64,000 nt of DNA from Nocardioides sp. CFH 31398 (GCF_022436705.1 NZ_JAKUHT010000021.1:54132-118131), one strand, 5' to 3'; counted from the first letter of the stretch, positions 43,029-52,570 are shown. Numbers and translations: made by a program. The notes: generated by a model from the letters alone, not told the origin.

Positions 43029-44282
43029 ATGGCCCTGGAGACGTCACCGGAGGCACCGGCACCGGTGCGCCAGGTCGCCATGCTCGTCGGCCAGTGGATC
43101 AACAAGCTCGGCGCCGTCTGGGTGGAGGGCCAGGTCTCCCAGCTCAACCGCCGGGCCGGCTCGGCGACCGTGTTCCTCACGCTGCGCGACACCCTCGCCG
43201 ACGTCAGCGTCACCGTCACCACCCCCCGCGCCACCCTCGACGCGATGTCGCCGCCACTGGTCGAGGGTGCGAGCGTGCTCGTCCACGCCAAGCCCAGCTT
43301 CTGGACCGCCCGCGGCTCCTTCTCCCTGGCCGCGCGCGAGATCCGGGCGGTCGGCCTGGGCGAGCTCCTGGCCCGGCTCGAGCGGCTGCGCCAGCTGCTC
43401 GCCGCGGAGGGACTCTTCGCCACCGAGCGCAAGCGCCCCCTGCCCTTCCTCCCGCGTCGCGTCGGTCTCGTCACCGCCCGCGGCTCGGCGGCCGAGCGCG
43501 ACGTGGTGGAGAACGCGCGCCGCCGCTTCCCCGGCGTCGTCGTCGAGACGGCGTACGCGTCGGTGCAGGGCCACCGCGCAGCGGCCGAGGTGATCGCGGG
43601 CGTCGAGCGACTCGACGCCCACCCCGAGGTCGACGTCATCGTCGTCGCCCGCGGCGGCGGCAACGTGGAGGACCTCCTCCCGTTCTCCGACGAGGGTCTG
43701 GTCCGCGCCGTCGCGGCCGCCCGGACGCCGGTCGTCTCGGCGATCGGCCACGAGCAGGACACCCCGCTGCTCGACCTCGTCGCCGACGTCCGCGCCTCGA
43801 CCCCGACGGACGCCGCCCGCCGGGTCGTGCCGGACCTCGAGGAGGAGGTGGCGGGCATCCGCGCGACGCGCGACGTCGCCCGCGCCGTCGTCGTACGACG
43901 GGTGGAGCGGGAGCAGGCCGGCCTCGACGCGATCCGGGCACGGCCGTCGATGGCCGACCCGCGCACGATGCTCGCCGCCCGCGGCGACGAGGTGACCGCG
44001 CTGCGCGACCGCGCGCGCCGCACCCTGGGCCACCGCCTCGACCGCGCCGCCGACGACGTCGACCACCGCCGCGCCCGCGCCCGCGCGCTCTCGCCCCTGG
44101 CGACCCTGCGGCGCGGCTACGCGGTCGTGACCGACGCCGACGGGCACCTGGTCTCGGCGACCGGCGCCGCCGTGGGCGTCGACGTCCGCATCCGGGTGGC
44201 CGACGGGCGGCTGGTCGCGACCACGACCGCGGTCGAGGCGGATCCTGCGGGCGCAGGACCGGACGAGGAGGAGGACGCGTGA
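43029..44282 (+). CDS. xseA: Exodeoxyribonuclease VII large subunit
   Basis: The 417-residue protein has an N-terminal OB fold ([20 protein letters not shown]) and the catalytic XseA domain with [20 protein letters not shown] and [21 protein letters not shown] long coiled-coil C-terminal region assembles with XseB. The enzyme degrades single-stranded DNA. The start is ATG 43029; the stop overlaps xseB (GTGA), giving coupled expression of the two subunits. Confidence 0.97.
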   Translation: MALETSPEAPAPVRQVAMLVGQWINKLGAVWVEGQVSQLNRRAGSATVFLTLRDTLADVSVTVTTPRATLDAMSPPLVEGASVLVHAKPSFWTARGSFSLAAREIRAVGLGELLARLERLRQLLAAEGLFATERKRPLPFLPRRVGLVTARGSAAERDVVENARRRFPGVVVETAYASVQGHRAAAEVIAGVERLDAHPEVDVIVVARGGGNVEDLLPFSDEGLVRAVAAARTPVVSAIGHEQDTPLLDLVADVRASTPTDAARRVVPDLEEEVAGIRATRDVARAVVVRRVEREQAGLDAIRARPSMADPRTMLAARGDEVTALRDRARRTLGHRLDRAADDVDHRRARARALSPLATLRRGYAVVTDADGHLVSATGAAVGVDVRIRVADGRLVATTTAVEADPAGAGPDEEEDA

Positions 44283-44512
44283 GCGACACGACGACCGGGG
44301 CGGCACAGTCGACGGGCGAGGAGCCGCTGGGCTACGAGGCGGCCCGTGAGCAGCTGATCGAGGTGGTGGGCCGCCTCGAGTCGGGCGGCACCTCGCTGGA
44401 GGAGTCGCTGCGCCTGTGGGAGCAGGCCGAGGAGCTGGCTCGCACGTGCCAGACCTGGCTCGACGGCGCCCGCGAGCGGCTCGACGCCGTCCTCGGCGAG
44501 CAGGACTCCTAG
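44279..44512 (+). CDS. xseB: Exodeoxyribonuclease VII small subunit
   Basis: The 77-residue helical protein has the XseB signature [20 protein letters not shown] and [16 protein letters not shown]. It binds the XseA C-terminal helices in several copies. GTG 44279 overlaps the xseA stop by 4 nt. The N-terminus carries about 18 extra polar residues ([13 protein letters not shown]), common in actinobacterial XseB. Confidence 0.95.
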   Translation: MSDTTTGAAQSTGEEPLGYEAAREQLIEVVGRLESGGTSLEESLRLWEQAEELARTCQTWLDGARERLDAVLGEQDS

Positions 44513-44547
44513 CCGCGTGCAGGCGGGGACCGGTCGGCCGGCGCCGC

Positions 44548-45132
44548 TCAGCCCTGGTCGCGCGGCAGGCGGTCCTGGGTGAGCAGCTCCAGGAACCCGA
44601 CGACCTGGTCCTCGGGGGCGGAGCCGTGGACCAGCACGTCCTCACCGCCGACCTCCGCGGCGTACCCGACCTCGCCTTCGCCGTCGGCGTAGCGCGTCCA
44701 CTCCCGGGCGAGCCCGCTGTCGAGCGCCTCGGTGCCGGTCTCCTCGACGTCCTCGGCGAACCACAGCTCGACCATGTCGTCGAGCTGGTCGCCCTGGGTG
44801 ACCCCGACGAACCGCCGCTCGTCGGTGAGCACCCCGAGCGCCCAGACGGTGTTCTGGCGCGACGAGGTCGGGTCGAGGTCGACGCTGGTCGCCTCCCACC
44901 CGTCGGGGAGGCTGCTCGGGTAGACGGGGTCGAACCCGCTCTCCTGCGCGATCGACACGGTCTCGGCGTAGTCGAGCGGCTCGACCGGCTGGAAGTCGTT
45001 CTCCCGGAACAACCCGCGCCACACCACGAACGCCCCGACCACCAGGACCAGGACGAGCATGGCGCCGACGAGGCCCGAGAACGAGCGGTCGTACCGCCCG
45101 GGGCGACCGGCGGGCTGGCGGGTCTGACTCAC
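44548..45132 (-). CDS. DUF4245 family membrane-anchored protein
   Basis: The 194-residue protein has one N-terminal helix (FSGLVGAMLVLVLVVGAFVVW) and an extracellular domain matching DUF4245: FDPVYPSSLPDGWEATSV and WALGVLTDERRFVGVTQG. Function is unknown. In many actinobacteria this gene lies between xseB and glpX. Here the order is kept but the molybdate operon comes between it and glpX. It is divergent from that operon. Confidence 0.9.
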   Translation of the reverse strand: MSQTRQPAGRPGRYDRSFSGLVGAMLVLVLVVGAFVVWRGLFRENDFQPVEPLDYAETVSIAQESGFDPVYPSSLPDGWEATSVDLDPTSSRQNTVWALGVLTDERRFVGVTQGDQLDDMVELWFAEDVEETGTEALDSGLAREWTRYADGEGEVGYAAEVGGEDVLVHGSAPEDQVVGFLELLTQDRLPRDQG

Positions 45133-45180
45133 CCCACCATTGTCCCGGGGCTCACCTGGAGACCCGAATCGTCCTCACAT

Positions 45181-45207
45181 GCGGACTACTGATGGCAAAT
45201 AATCCGC
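45181..45207. promoter_or_regulatory. Putative operator of the molybdate operon
   Basis: GCGGACTA (45181-45188) and TAATCCGC (45200-45207) form an inverted repeat with one mismatch and an 11-base spacer. CATGCGG occurs just before and again just after it as a direct repeat. It ends 22 bases before the HTH-Mop gene start, so the regulator could bind here. Confidence 0.55.
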
Positions 45208-45228
45208 ACATGCGGCACGATCCGCTCC

Positions 45229-45624
45229 GTGACCCACTACCGCATCGCCGAGGCCGCCGAGCTGCTCGGAGTCAGCGACGACACGGTGCGCCGATGGGTC
45301 GACGCGGGCCGGCTGCCGGCGACGGTCACCGACGGGCGCACCGTGGTGCCCGGCGTCGACCTCGCCCGGCTCGCCGAGTCCCTCGCCGACCACCCCGACC
45401 GCGAGCGCACCCGTGCCTCCGCGGTCAGCGCCCGCAACCGCCTGCAGGGGATCGTCGTCAAGGTCACGCTCGACACCGTCATGGCGCAGGTCGACATGAT
45501 CTGCGGCCCCTACCGGATGGTGTCGCTGATGAGCGCCGAGGCGGCCCGCGAGCTGGGCCTCGAGCCCGGCGCCCGGGCCATCGCCTCGGTGAAGTCCACC
45601 AACGTCGTCGTGGAGCGCCCGTGA
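45229..45624 (+). CDS. HTH-Mop regulator, molybdate-responsive (TOBE domain)
   Basis: The 131-residue protein joins a MerR/excisionase-type helix-turn-helix (YRIAEAAELLGVSDDTVRRW, residues 3-55) to a single Mop/TOBE molybdate-binding domain (RLQGIVVKVTLDTVMAQVDM, residues 68-130). ModE has a different HTH and two Mop domains, so this is the compact actinobacterial alternative. GTG 45229. It overlaps modA by 4 nt, so it is the first gene of the operon, and an inverted repeat upstream suggests autoregulation. Confidence 0.88.
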   Translation: MTHYRIAEAAELLGVSDDTVRRWVDAGRLPATVTDGRTVVPGVDLARLAESLADHPDRERTRASAVSARNRLQGIVVKVTLDTVMAQVDMICGPYRMVSLMSAEAARELGLEPGARAIASVKSTNVVVERP

Positions 45625-46412
45625 ACCGTCGTCCGTCCGTCCGCCTGTCCGTCGTCGCCCCCGCCACCCTGCTCGTGGCCACCCTCGCCGCCTGTGGGGG
45701 TGGTGACGACGGCGGCTCCGAGCAGGGCGGCGGAGGTAACACCGTCCTGCGCGTGCAGGCCGCGGCGTCGCTGACCGACGCGTTCGACCAGATCGCCGAG
45801 GAGTTCGAGTCCCAGAACGAGGGGGTCACCGTCGAGGCGACCTACGACTCCTCGGGGACGCTCGCCGAGCAGGCGGCCGACCAGGCACCCGGCGACGTGC
45901 TCGCCACCGCCGACGAGAACTCCATGCAGACCGCCGTCGACGGGGACGCCGTCGCGGAGGGGCCGGAGATCTTCGCCACCAACACCCTCGTCGTCGTCGT
46001 CCCCGCCGGCAACCCGGCCGGGATCGAGTCCTTCGACGACCTGGACGCCGACGACGTGACCTACGTGGCGTGCGTCGACACCGCACCGTGCGGCGCCATC
46101 GCCGCGACCCTGATCGAGGACGCCGGCCTCACGAACGAGCCCTCGAGCCTGGAGCCCGACGTCCGGGCCACCCTGGAGCGCGTCGTGGCCGACGAGGCGG
46201 ACGCCGGTCTCGTCTACACGACCGACGCGATGTCGGCCGGCGACGACGTCGAGACCATCGAGATCCCTGGCGCGGCGGACGACCCGACGTCGTACCCGAT
46301 CGGCGTGCTCGAGCAGTCCGAGGACCCAGAGGCCGCCCAGGCCTTCGTCGACCTGGTGCTGTCCGACTACGGTCAGGGCGTGCTGTCGGACGCAGGCTTC
46401 GGGAGCCCGTGA
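45621..46412 (+). CDS. modA: Molybdate ABC transporter substrate-binding lipoprotein
   Basis: The 263-residue protein has a lipobox TLAAC (C25), a short Gly/Ser linker and a ModA-type type II binding fold: LRVQAAASLTDAFDQIAEEF with the oxyanion-binding Ser, ATYDSSGTLAEQ with the second Ser and DAGLVYTTDAMSAG near the C-terminus. Tungstate could also be bound. The GTG start at 45621 overlaps the regulator stop. The modB start overlaps in turn. Confidence 0.94.
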   Translation: MNRRPSVRLSVVAPATLLVATLAACGGGDDGGSEQGGGGNTVLRVQAAASLTDAFDQIAEEFESQNEGVTVEATYDSSGTLAEQAADQAPGDVLATADENSMQTAVDGDAVAEGPEIFATNTLVVVVPAGNPAGIESFDDLDADDVTYVACVDTAPCGAIAATLIEDAGLTNEPSSLEPDVRATLERVVADEADAGLVYTTDAMSAGDDVETIEIPGAADDPTSYPIGVLEQSEDPEAAQAFVDLVLSDYGQGVLSDAGFGSP

Positions 46413-47224
46413 CGCGCGGGCTCGGTCGCCCGCCGCTGCTGCTCCTGGTCCCGGCGGGCATCGGGCTGACGCTGCTGCTCGTCCCCCTCGTCTCGCTGCT
46501 GGTCGTGACCCCGTGGGCGCGGTTGCCGCAGCTGGTCGCCTCCGAGGAGGTGCTCGACGCGCTCCGGCTGACCGGCCTCGCCTCGCTGAGCACGGTCGTC
46601 CTGTGCCTGCTGATCGGCACTCCCCTGGCGTGGGTGCTCGCGCGGGTGGAGTTCCGCGGCCGGTCCCTGGCCCGCGCCCTGGTCACCGTGCCGCTCGTCC
46701 TGCCGCCGGTCGTGGCCGGTGTCGCGCTGGTCTCGGCCCTGGGTCGCAGCGGCGTCGTCGGGTCGGTGCTGCGCGACGCGACCGGGGTCGTCATCCCGTA
46801 CACGACGCCCGCGGTCGTCATCGCCCACACCTTCGTCGCGATGCCGTTCTACGTGCTCAGCGTGGAGGGGGCGCTGCGGGCCAGCGGCGAGCGGTACGAC
46901 GCGGTGGCGGCGACGCTGGGCGCCTCCCGCTGGACGACGTTCCGCCGCGTCACGCTCCCGCTGGCGATGCCGGGCGTCGTCGCCGGGGCCGTCCTGGCCT
47001 GGGCGCGCTCGCTCGGGGAGTTCGGGGCGACCGTGACCTTCGCGGGCAACTACCAGGGCATCACGCAGACCATGCCGTCCCTGATCTACCAGACCCTGCA
47101 GAACGACCGGGAGACCGCGCAGACGCTCAGCATCATCCTGCTCGGGGTGTCGGTGGCGGTGCTGGCGCTACTGCGCAACCGGTGGCTGAGCGCGGGGGCC
47201 GGGACCGCGGGGGCGGGCCGGTGA
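46409..47224 (+). CDS. modB: Molybdate ABC transporter permease
   Basis: The 271-residue protein has five or six helices and the ModB signature for ATPase contact: [20 protein letters not shown] (EAA-type loop), then [33 protein letters not shown] is in helix 3. GTG 46409 overlaps the modA stop by 4 nt and the gene runs into modC the same way. The length is slightly above the ModB norm, with a GAGTAGAG tail. Confidence 0.95.
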   Translation: MTRGLGRPPLLLLVPAGIGLTLLLVPLVSLLVVTPWARLPQLVASEEVLDALRLTGLASLSTVVLCLLIGTPLAWVLARVEFRGRSLARALVTVPLVLPPVVAGVALVSALGRSGVVGSVLRDATGVVIPYTTPAVVIAHTFVAMPFYVLSVEGALRASGERYDAVAATLGASRWTTFRRVTLPLAMPGVVAGAVLAWARSLGEFGATVTFAGNYQGITQTMPSLIYQTLQNDRETAQTLSIILLGVSVAVLALLRNRWLSAGAGTAGAGR

Positions 47225-48231
47225 CCTCGTCCGGGTTGCGAGCGCGGATCGACGTCCCCGGTCGTCTCGCGGCCGACGTCGAGGCCGGCCCCGGGGAGGT
47301 GCTGGCGGTGATCGGCCCGAACGGCGCCGGCAAGACCACCCTGCTCACGGCCCTGGCGGGCCTGGTGGAGATGTCGGGGTCCGTCGAGGTCGGCGGCCGC
47401 TCCTGGACCCACCCGCCCCTGCCCGTGCGGGAGCGCCGCGTCGGCTGGGTGGTGCAGGGGCAGGCGCTCTTCCCGCACCTGTCGGCCCGCGAGAACGTCG
47501 CCTTCGGCCTCCGGGCCCGCGGCGCACGACGGGGCGAGGCGGCCGACCGCGCCCAGGCGTGGCTGGACCGGCTGGGCGTCGGCGCCCTGGCCGGTCGTCG
47601 TCCCGGCGCCCTGTCGGGCGGGCAGGCGCAGCGGGTGACGATCGCGCGGGCGCTGGTCACCGAGCCCGACCTGCTGCTGCTCGACGAGCCGTTCTCCGGC
47701 CTGGACGTCGGCGTCGCCGCGACCCTGCGGATCGAGCTGGCGAAGCACCTCGCGGACTTCGCCGGGGTGACCCTCATGGTCACCCACGACGCGCTCGACG
47801 CACTGACGCTGGCCCAGCGGGTCGTCGTCCTCGACGACGGGCGGGTGGCGCAGACCGGCACGCCGTCCGACGTCGCCGCCCACCCGCGCACCGACCACGT
47901 GGCCCGCCTGGTGGGGCTCAACGTGCTCAGCGGGCCCGACGGGTTCACCGCGTTCCGGCCGCAGGACGTGACGGTGTCCACCGCGCGTCCCGAGGGGTCG
48001 GCCCGCCTGCGGTGGCGGGGGCGGGTCGGCGGCCTGACGCCCCACGGGGACGCCGTCCGCGTGCAGGTGGACACCCGCGAGGCCGCCGGGACGGACCTGC
48101 TGGCCGACGTGACCCCCGAGGCCGCGGCCGAGCTTCGGCTGGCGCCCGGCGTCGAGGTGTGGCTGACGGTGAAGGCCACAGCCGTGAGGGCGTACGGCGG
48201 CGATCGGGCGGGCTCCCACGACGGGCCGTGA
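47221..48231 (+). CDS. modC: Molybdate ABC transporter ATP-binding protein
   Basis: The 336-residue ATPase has Walker [19 protein letters not shown], the Q-loop [11 protein letters not shown], the signature [15 protein letters not shown], Walker [13 protein letters not shown] and the H-loop [10 protein letters not shown]. The C-terminal Mop-like domain is recognisable, FRPQDVTVS and [20 protein letters not shown], as in ModC where it senses molybdate. GTG 47221. Last gene of the operon; glpX starts 17 bases later but is a separate backbone gene. Confidence 0.94.
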   Translation: MTSSGLRARIDVPGRLAADVEAGPGEVLAVIGPNGAGKTTLLTALAGLVEMSGSVEVGGRSWTHPPLPVRERRVGWVVQGQALFPHLSARENVAFGLRARGARRGEAADRAQAWLDRLGVGALAGRRPGALSGGQAQRVTIARALVTEPDLLLLDEPFSGLDVGVAATLRIELAKHLADFAGVTLMVTHDALDALTLAQRVVVLDDGRVAQTGTPSDVAAHPRTDHVARLVGLNVLSGPDGFTAFRPQDVTVSTARPEGSARLRWRGRVGGLTPHGDAVRVQVDTREAAGTDLLADVTPEAAAELRLAPGVEVWLTVKATAVRAYGGDRAGSHDGP

Positions 48232-48248
48232 CGGCTAGGGTTCGGAGC

Positions 48249-49286
48249 ATGACCGACGCCGCCGCCGACGCCGTCCCCGACGAGCTCGCCGTCTCCCCCC
48301 TCTCGCCCGACCGCAACCTCGCGCTGGAGCTGGTGCGCGTCACCGAGGCGGCCGCCATGGCCGCCGGCCGGTGGGTGGGCCGGGGCGACAAGAACGGCGC
48401 CGACGGGGTCGCCGTCCACGCGATGCGCGTGATGATCTCGACGATCCAGATGAACGGCACGGTCGTGATCGGCGAGGGCGAGAAGGACGACGCCCCGATG
48501 CTCTACAACGGCGAGAAGGTCGGCGACGGCACCGGGCCGGAGTGCGACGTCGCCGTCGACCCCATCGACGGCACCACGCTGACGGCGAAGGGCATGAGCA
48601 ACGCGGTCGCCGTCCTCGCGGTGTCGCCGCGCGGCTCGATGTACGACCCCTCGGCCGTGTTCTACATGGAGAAGCTGGTGGCCGGGCCGGAGGCGGCGGA
48701 CTCCGTCGACATCCGCCTGCCGGTCGCCGAGAACATCGCGCGCGTCGCCAAGGCGAAGGGCTCCTCGAAGGAGGACGTGACCGTCGTCCTGCTCGACCGG
48801 CCGCGCCACGAGGCGCTGGCCGAGGAGATCCGCGCCACCGGCGCGCGCATCAAGTTCATCGTGGACGGCGACGTGGCCGGCGCGATCGCGGCCGCCCGCC
48901 CCGGCAGCGGCGTCGACCTGCTCCTCGGCATCGGCGGCACCCCCGAGGGGATCATCACCGCCTGCGCGATGAAGTGCGTCGGCGGCGTGATCCAGGGTCG
49001 CCTGTGGCCGACCGACGACGACGAGCGCCAGCGCGCCCTGGACGCCGGGCACGACCTGGACCCGGACCACGTCCTGTCCACCGACGACCTCGTCACCGGC
49101 GACGACTGCTTCTTCGTCGCCACCGGCATCACCGACGGCGACCTCATGCGCGGCGTGCAGTACCGCGGTGGCGGCGCCGACACCGAGTCGCTCGTCATGC
49201 GCTCCCGCTCCGGGACGATCCGCACCATCCGCTCCGAGCACCGCCTCAGCAAGCTGCGCGCCTACTCGGCGATCGACTTCGACTGA
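48249..49286 (+). CDS. glpX: Fructose-1,6-bisphosphatase class II
   Basis: The 345-residue gluconeogenic phosphatase has [15 protein letters not shown] and [17 protein letters not shown], which carry the metal-binding Glu/Asp set, and [20 protein letters not shown]. The start is ATG 48249. Length and end ([10 protein letters not shown]) are normal. In actinobacteria this is usually the only fructose bisphosphatase. Its stop is followed at once by a converging pair of 32-bp repeat arrays. Confidence 0.96.
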   Translation: MTDAAADAVPDELAVSPLSPDRNLALELVRVTEAAAMAAGRWVGRGDKNGADGVAVHAMRVMISTIQMNGTVVIGEGEKDDAPMLYNGEKVGDGTGPECDVAVDPIDGTTLTAKGMSNAVAVLAVSPRGSMYDPSAVFYMEKLVAGPEAADSVDIRLPVAENIARVAKAKGSSKEDVTVVLLDRPRHEALAEEIRATGARIKFIVDGDVAGAIAAARPGSGVDLLLGIGGTPEGIITACAMKCVGGVIQGRLWPTDDDERQRALDAGHDLDPDHVLSTDDLVTGDDCFFVATGITDGDLMRGVQYRGGGADTESLVMRSRSGTIRTIRSEHRLSKLRAYSAIDFD

Positions 49287-49290
49287 GCCG

Positions 49291-49371
49291 CCGAGTCGGC
49301 CCGAACGCACCACCCCACACCCCCGAGTCGGCCCGAACGCACCACCCCACACCGCCGAGGCGGCCCGAACG
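49291..49371 (+). repeat. Tandem array E (family 2), 32-bp period, downstream of glpX
   Basis: Three units start at 49291, 49323 and 49355, exactly 32 bases apart, with core CCGAGTCGGCCCGAACGC and a shared linker ACCACCCCACAC in the first two. The third has AGGCGG instead of AGTCGG. It starts five bases after the glpX stop and reads in the glpX direction. The third unit runs into the inverted family 1 array at 49372. Confidence 0.95.
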
Positions 49372-49522
49372 AGCGCAGACGTGCCGACTCGACGTCCCTG
49401 CGCTGCGCAGACGTGCCGACTCGACGTCCCTGCGCTGCGCAGACGTGCCGACTCGACGTCCTCCAGCTGCGCAGACGTGCCGACTCGACGTCCTCCAGCT
49501 GCGCAGACGTGCCGACTCGACC
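49372..49522 (-). repeat. Tandem array C (family 1), 32-bp period, downstream of the lipase gene
   Basis: Five units start at 49372, 49404, 49436, 49468 and 49500, exactly 32 bases apart. The plus-strand core is TGCGCAGACGTGCCGACTCG. Linkers come in two types (TCCCTGCGC and TCCTCCAGC), each repeated in adjacent units. Read on the minus strand, it follows the lipase gene about 15 bases after its stop. It directly abuts array E, which belongs to the other family. Confidence 0.95.
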
Positions 49523-49534
49523 CGCGCGAGGGCG

Positions 49535-50374
49535 TCAGGCGGTGGCGGCGACCGGCCTGAGTGGCGCGCAGGCGGCGGCGAGGGCCGTCCGGACGACCTC
49601 GACGACGCTGGGGGCGACGGCCATGCCGCAGTGCGAGGTGGTGACCTCGACCCCGACGGCGGCGGGGTGGGTGCAGGCGCGCCAGTCGACGACGCCGTCG
49701 TGGCGGGAGTACACGGCCGTCCACGGCACGTGCGGGGCGAGCGGGGCCGTGGTGGCCTCGAAGGCGGCGCGGGCGCAGTCGCCGCGCACGCAGTCACCGG
49801 CCATCACCCCGGGCAGGCCGGCGGCGGCGAGGCGCGTCAGGGTGCTGACGCCGACGGTGAGCAGGCGGTGGTGGGCGCCGGGCGCCTGGACGGGGCTGCC
49901 GAGGGTCACGAGACCGGCGACGAGGTCGGGGCGACGGCCGGCGAGGCCGCGCGCCAGCATGCCGCCGAGGCTGTGCCCGACCAGCAGGACGGGACTCCCC
50001 CGGCGGATCGCCACCGCCTCGACCCGGCGCTCCAGCGACTCCAGCACCGAGCGGGTGCAGCCGACGTTGGAGGTGATCCCGGACCGGTGGGTGCGGTAGC
50101 CGTCGGCGCGCAGCTCGTGGGCCATCCAGGCCAGCGAGCGGTCACCCGCCATGAAGCCGGGCACCAGCAGCACCGGCTGGCCGACGCGGGCCGGCCGCGC
50201 GCCGGCGTACGGCGCGCCGCGTCGCTGCCGGGCGGAGGAGAAGCCGTGCCGGGCGGCGCGCCCGACCTCCGGCAGCAACCGGGCCTCCTGGGCGATCGCG
50301 CGCAGCGCGGGAGGGGCGAAGCCCTCCGGGCAGAGGAACCCCGCGAGCGTCGATCCGGCTGTGGCCCTCGTCAC
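49535..50374 (-). CDS. Alpha/beta hydrolase, lipase/esterase-like
   Basis: The 279-residue protein has the lipase nucleophile elbow LLVGHSLGGMLARGLAGR and the oxyanion-hole segment QPVLLVPGFMAGDRSLAWMA. A late Asp (YSRHDGVVDW) and His (TSHCGMA) complete a probable triad. No signal peptide is evident. The frame is open upstream to 50557, but I chose GTG 50374; upstream residues are low complexity and antisense to the next gene. Two conserved-looking Cys pairs (CVRGDC, CTR) may form disulfides. The substrate is unknown. Confidence 0.83.
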   Translation of the reverse strand: MTRATAGSTLAGFLCPEGFAPPALRAIAQEARLLPEVGRAARHGFSSARQRRGAPYAGARPARVGQPVLLVPGFMAGDRSLAWMAHELRADGYRTHRSGITSNVGCTRSVLESLERRVEAVAIRRGSPVLLVGHSLGGMLARGLAGRRPDLVAGLVTLGSPVQAPGAHHRLLTVGVSTLTRLAAAGLPGVMAGDCVRGDCARAAFEATTAPLAPHVPWTAVYSRHDGVVDWRACTHPAAVGVEVTTSHCGMAVAPSVVEVVRTALAAACAPLRPVAATA

Positions 50375-50438
50375 ATACCCAGGGTACGGGCTCGGAGGTT
50401 GACGTGTCTCCCGAACGTCACAGGTGTTGACTGAGCCC

Positions 50439-51491
50439 ATGACGACCCACCCCGACCGACTCCCGGACTTCTCGGGCCCGGTCGAGCCCGACGCCGCCGA
50501 CGCGCCGGAGGCCCTCGCGCGCGTGGTCGCCTCCGAGGAGATGTTCGCGCCCGTCAACGCCGGGGTGGAGGTCTGCTACCAGACCTTCGGCGACCCCGAC
50601 GACGAGCCGCTCCTGCTCGTGATGGGCCTGTCGGGACCGATGAACTGGTGGGACGAGCCGCTGTGCCGCATGTTCGCGCGCCGCGGCTTCTTCGTCATCC
50701 GCTACGACAACCGCGACGTCGGCCGCTCCTCCCGGGTCCGCCGCCGGGTCAGCCGCAACGCCCTCGTGCGCGGCTTCCTGGGCATGCCCATCGACGCGCC
50801 GTACTCGATCAGCGACCTGGCGGACGACGCCGCCGGCCTGCTCGACCACCTCGGACTCTGCTCGGCGCACGTCGTCGGTGTGTCGATGGGCGGGATGATC
50901 GTCCAGGACCTCGCCCTCCACCACACCGGCCGCGTCCGGTCGATGACCTCGGTGATGTCGACGACGGGACGGCGCTCGGTGGGCTGGCAGCACCCGCGGC
51001 TGCTGCCCGCGCTGACGATGTCGCGCCACGCGGGCAAGGAGGCGTACGTCGAGACCTCGGCGACCTTCTGGAAGCTCATCGGCTCCCCCGCCTACCCCGA
51101 CGAGGACCAGGTCGTCCGTGACCGGGCGGCCGAGACGTGGGACCGGGGCATCTCCAACGGCGGCGTGCTGCGCCAGATGCTCGCCATCGTCAGCCAGCCC
51201 GACCGCACGCGGGCGCTGCACTCGCTGCGCGTCCCGACCCTCGTCGTGCACGGCGACAAGGACCTGATGGTCAACCTCTCCGGCGGCCGCGCCACGGCGC
51301 GCGCCATCCCGGACGCCGAGCTCGTCGTCGTCCCGGGCATGGGCCACGACCTCCCGGCGGCGCTCTACCCCGCCTTCGCCGACGCCGTACGGCGTACGGC
51401 CGACCGCGTCGTGGACGGCACGGTCGACGGCACGGTCGACGGCACGGCCGACGGCACGGTCGACGGCGTCGGAGGCGACGTCACGGCGTGA
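50439..51491 (+). CDS. Alpha/beta hydrolase with C-terminal DGTV repeats
   Basis: The 350-residue protein has the nucleophile elbow VVGVSMGGMIVQDLALH and the late HGDKDLMV (Asp) and GMGHDLP (His) of the triad. LLLVMGLSGPMNWWDE forms the oxyanion region. It resembles TAP-like/esterase-type hydrolases of actinobacteria. The last 20 residues are DGTVDGTVDGTADGTVDG, encoded by a 12-bp repeat (GTCGACGGCACG) of about five copies, probably a slippage tail. Start ATG 50439. The gene converges with the LacI regulator and overlaps its end by 11 nt. Confidence 0.86.
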   Translation: MTTHPDRLPDFSGPVEPDAADAPEALARVVASEEMFAPVNAGVEVCYQTFGDPDDEPLLLVMGLSGPMNWWDEPLCRMFARRGFFVIRYDNRDVGRSSRVRRRVSRNALVRGFLGMPIDAPYSISDLADDAAGLLDHLGLCSAHVVGVSMGGMIVQDLALHHTGRVRSMTSVMSTTGRRSVGWQHPRLLPALTMSRHAGKEAYVETSATFWKLIGSPAYPDEDQVVRDRAAETWDRGISNGGVLRQMLAIVSQPDRTRALHSLRVPTLVVHGDKDLMVNLSGGRATARAIPDAELVVVPGMGHDLPAALYPAFADAVRRTADRVVDGTVDGTVDGTADGTVDGVGGDVTA

Positions 51492-52509
51492 CCCGGGCCA
51501 CGGTGGGCACCGACCCGCCGTGGACGACGGGCATGGCGAGGCGCTGCGTGCCCGACCCCCGGGCGTCGGGGTCGAGCAGCGTGCGGACCGCCGCCTCCCC
51601 GAGGTCGGCGAACGGCAGCCCGACCGTGGTGAGCGTCGGCGTCAGCCACGACGCGAGCTCGGAGCCGTCGAAGGACACGACGGCGACGTCGGCCGGGATC
51701 GAGGCGTCGAGCCCGTCCAGGGCCTGGTAGGCGCCCATCGCGACGCGGTCGTTCATGCAGACCAGCGAGCCGGCCGGCCCCCCGCCCGACCACCAGCACG
51801 CCAGTGCCGACCGGGCCGCGGGCACGGTCCAGTCGCAGCGGACGACGTCGTCCACCGCCCGGCCCAGCTCGTCCAGGCGCTCCTCGAGCCCGGCCAGGCG
51901 CATCGTCCCGGCGTGGGTCCCCTGCTCGCGCTCGTCGCCGACCACGACGACCGGGCCGGCCGCTCGTGCGGCGAGGTCCGCCGCGGCCCGGCCGCCACCG
52001 TGCTCGTCGGGCACGACCGCCGGCAGGCCGCTGGCGGGGTCGACGCAGTTCAGCAGGACGACGCGGGCCTGGAGCAGCGACGGCGGGACCACGACCTCCC
52101 GGTGGCGCAGCGTGGCGTAGACGATGCCGTCGACCCCCTGGTCGAGCATCTGCTCGGCCAGCAGCCGCTCGACCAGCGGGTCGCCGTCCGTCTCGCCGAT
52201 GAGCAGGAAGTGGTCGGCCTCGCGGGCCGCGGCGCTGGCGCCCGTCAGCATCCGGCTCGCGAAGTGCCCGCTGGCGACGTTGTCGGAGATGAGCCCCACC
52301 GTGCGCGTCTGGGCGGTGCGCAGGCTGCGCGCCGTCCGGTTGGGCCGGTAGCCGAGGTCGACCACCGCGGCCCGCACGCGGGCGACCGCCTCGGCGGAGA
52401 TGCGCATCTCGTCGGAGCGGCCGTTGAGGATGTACGACGCGGTCGTCCGGGACACCCCGGCGCGCGCGGCCACGTCAGCCAGCCGGGGCTTCCGGGCGCC
52501 GCGCACCAT
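51481..52509 (-). CDS. LacI-family transcriptional regulator
   Basis: The 342-residue protein has an N-terminal LacI helix-turn-helix (PRLADVAARAGVSRTTASYI, with hinge YRPNRTARSLRTAQTRTVG) and a sugar-binding type I fold. SFDGSELASWLTPTLTTVGL is the conserved C-terminal segment. It is divergent from the LpqY-SugABC-like importer, 122 bases away, and a palindrome in the gap is a candidate operator. The effector would be the imported sugar or a derivative. Confidence 0.93.
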   Translation of the reverse strand: MVRGARKPRLADVAARAGVSRTTASYILNGRSDEMRISAEAVARVRAAVVDLGYRPNRTARSLRTAQTRTVGLISDNVASGHFASRMLTGASAAAREADHFLLIGETDGDPLVERLLAEQMLDQGVDGIVYATLRHREVVVPPSLLQARVVLLNCVDPASGLPAVVPDEHGGGRAAADLAARAAGPVVVVGDEREQGTHAGTMRLAGLEERLDELGRAVDDVVRCDWTVPAARSALACWWSGGGPAGSLVCMNDRVAMGAYQALDGLDASIPADVAVVSFDGSELASWLTPTLTTVGLPFADLGEAAVRTLLDPDARGSGTQRLAMPVVHGGSVPTVARVTP

Positions 52510-52570
52510 GCGTCACTCCTGTCTCGTGCAATCTTGACCCCCATGGGTGAAGCACGTCACAGTATTGGCC

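Noticed and set aside
49291..49522. Regularly spaced repeats as a CRISPR array
   Set aside because: The spacing is regular, but the variable part is only about 9-14 bases and is itself shared between neighbouring units. The arrays flip orientation, and no cas gene is present.
51405..51480. DGTV tail as a calcium-binding (RTX-like) repeat
   Set aside because: The units are four residues long without the GGxGxD pattern and are a simple 12-bp duplication.
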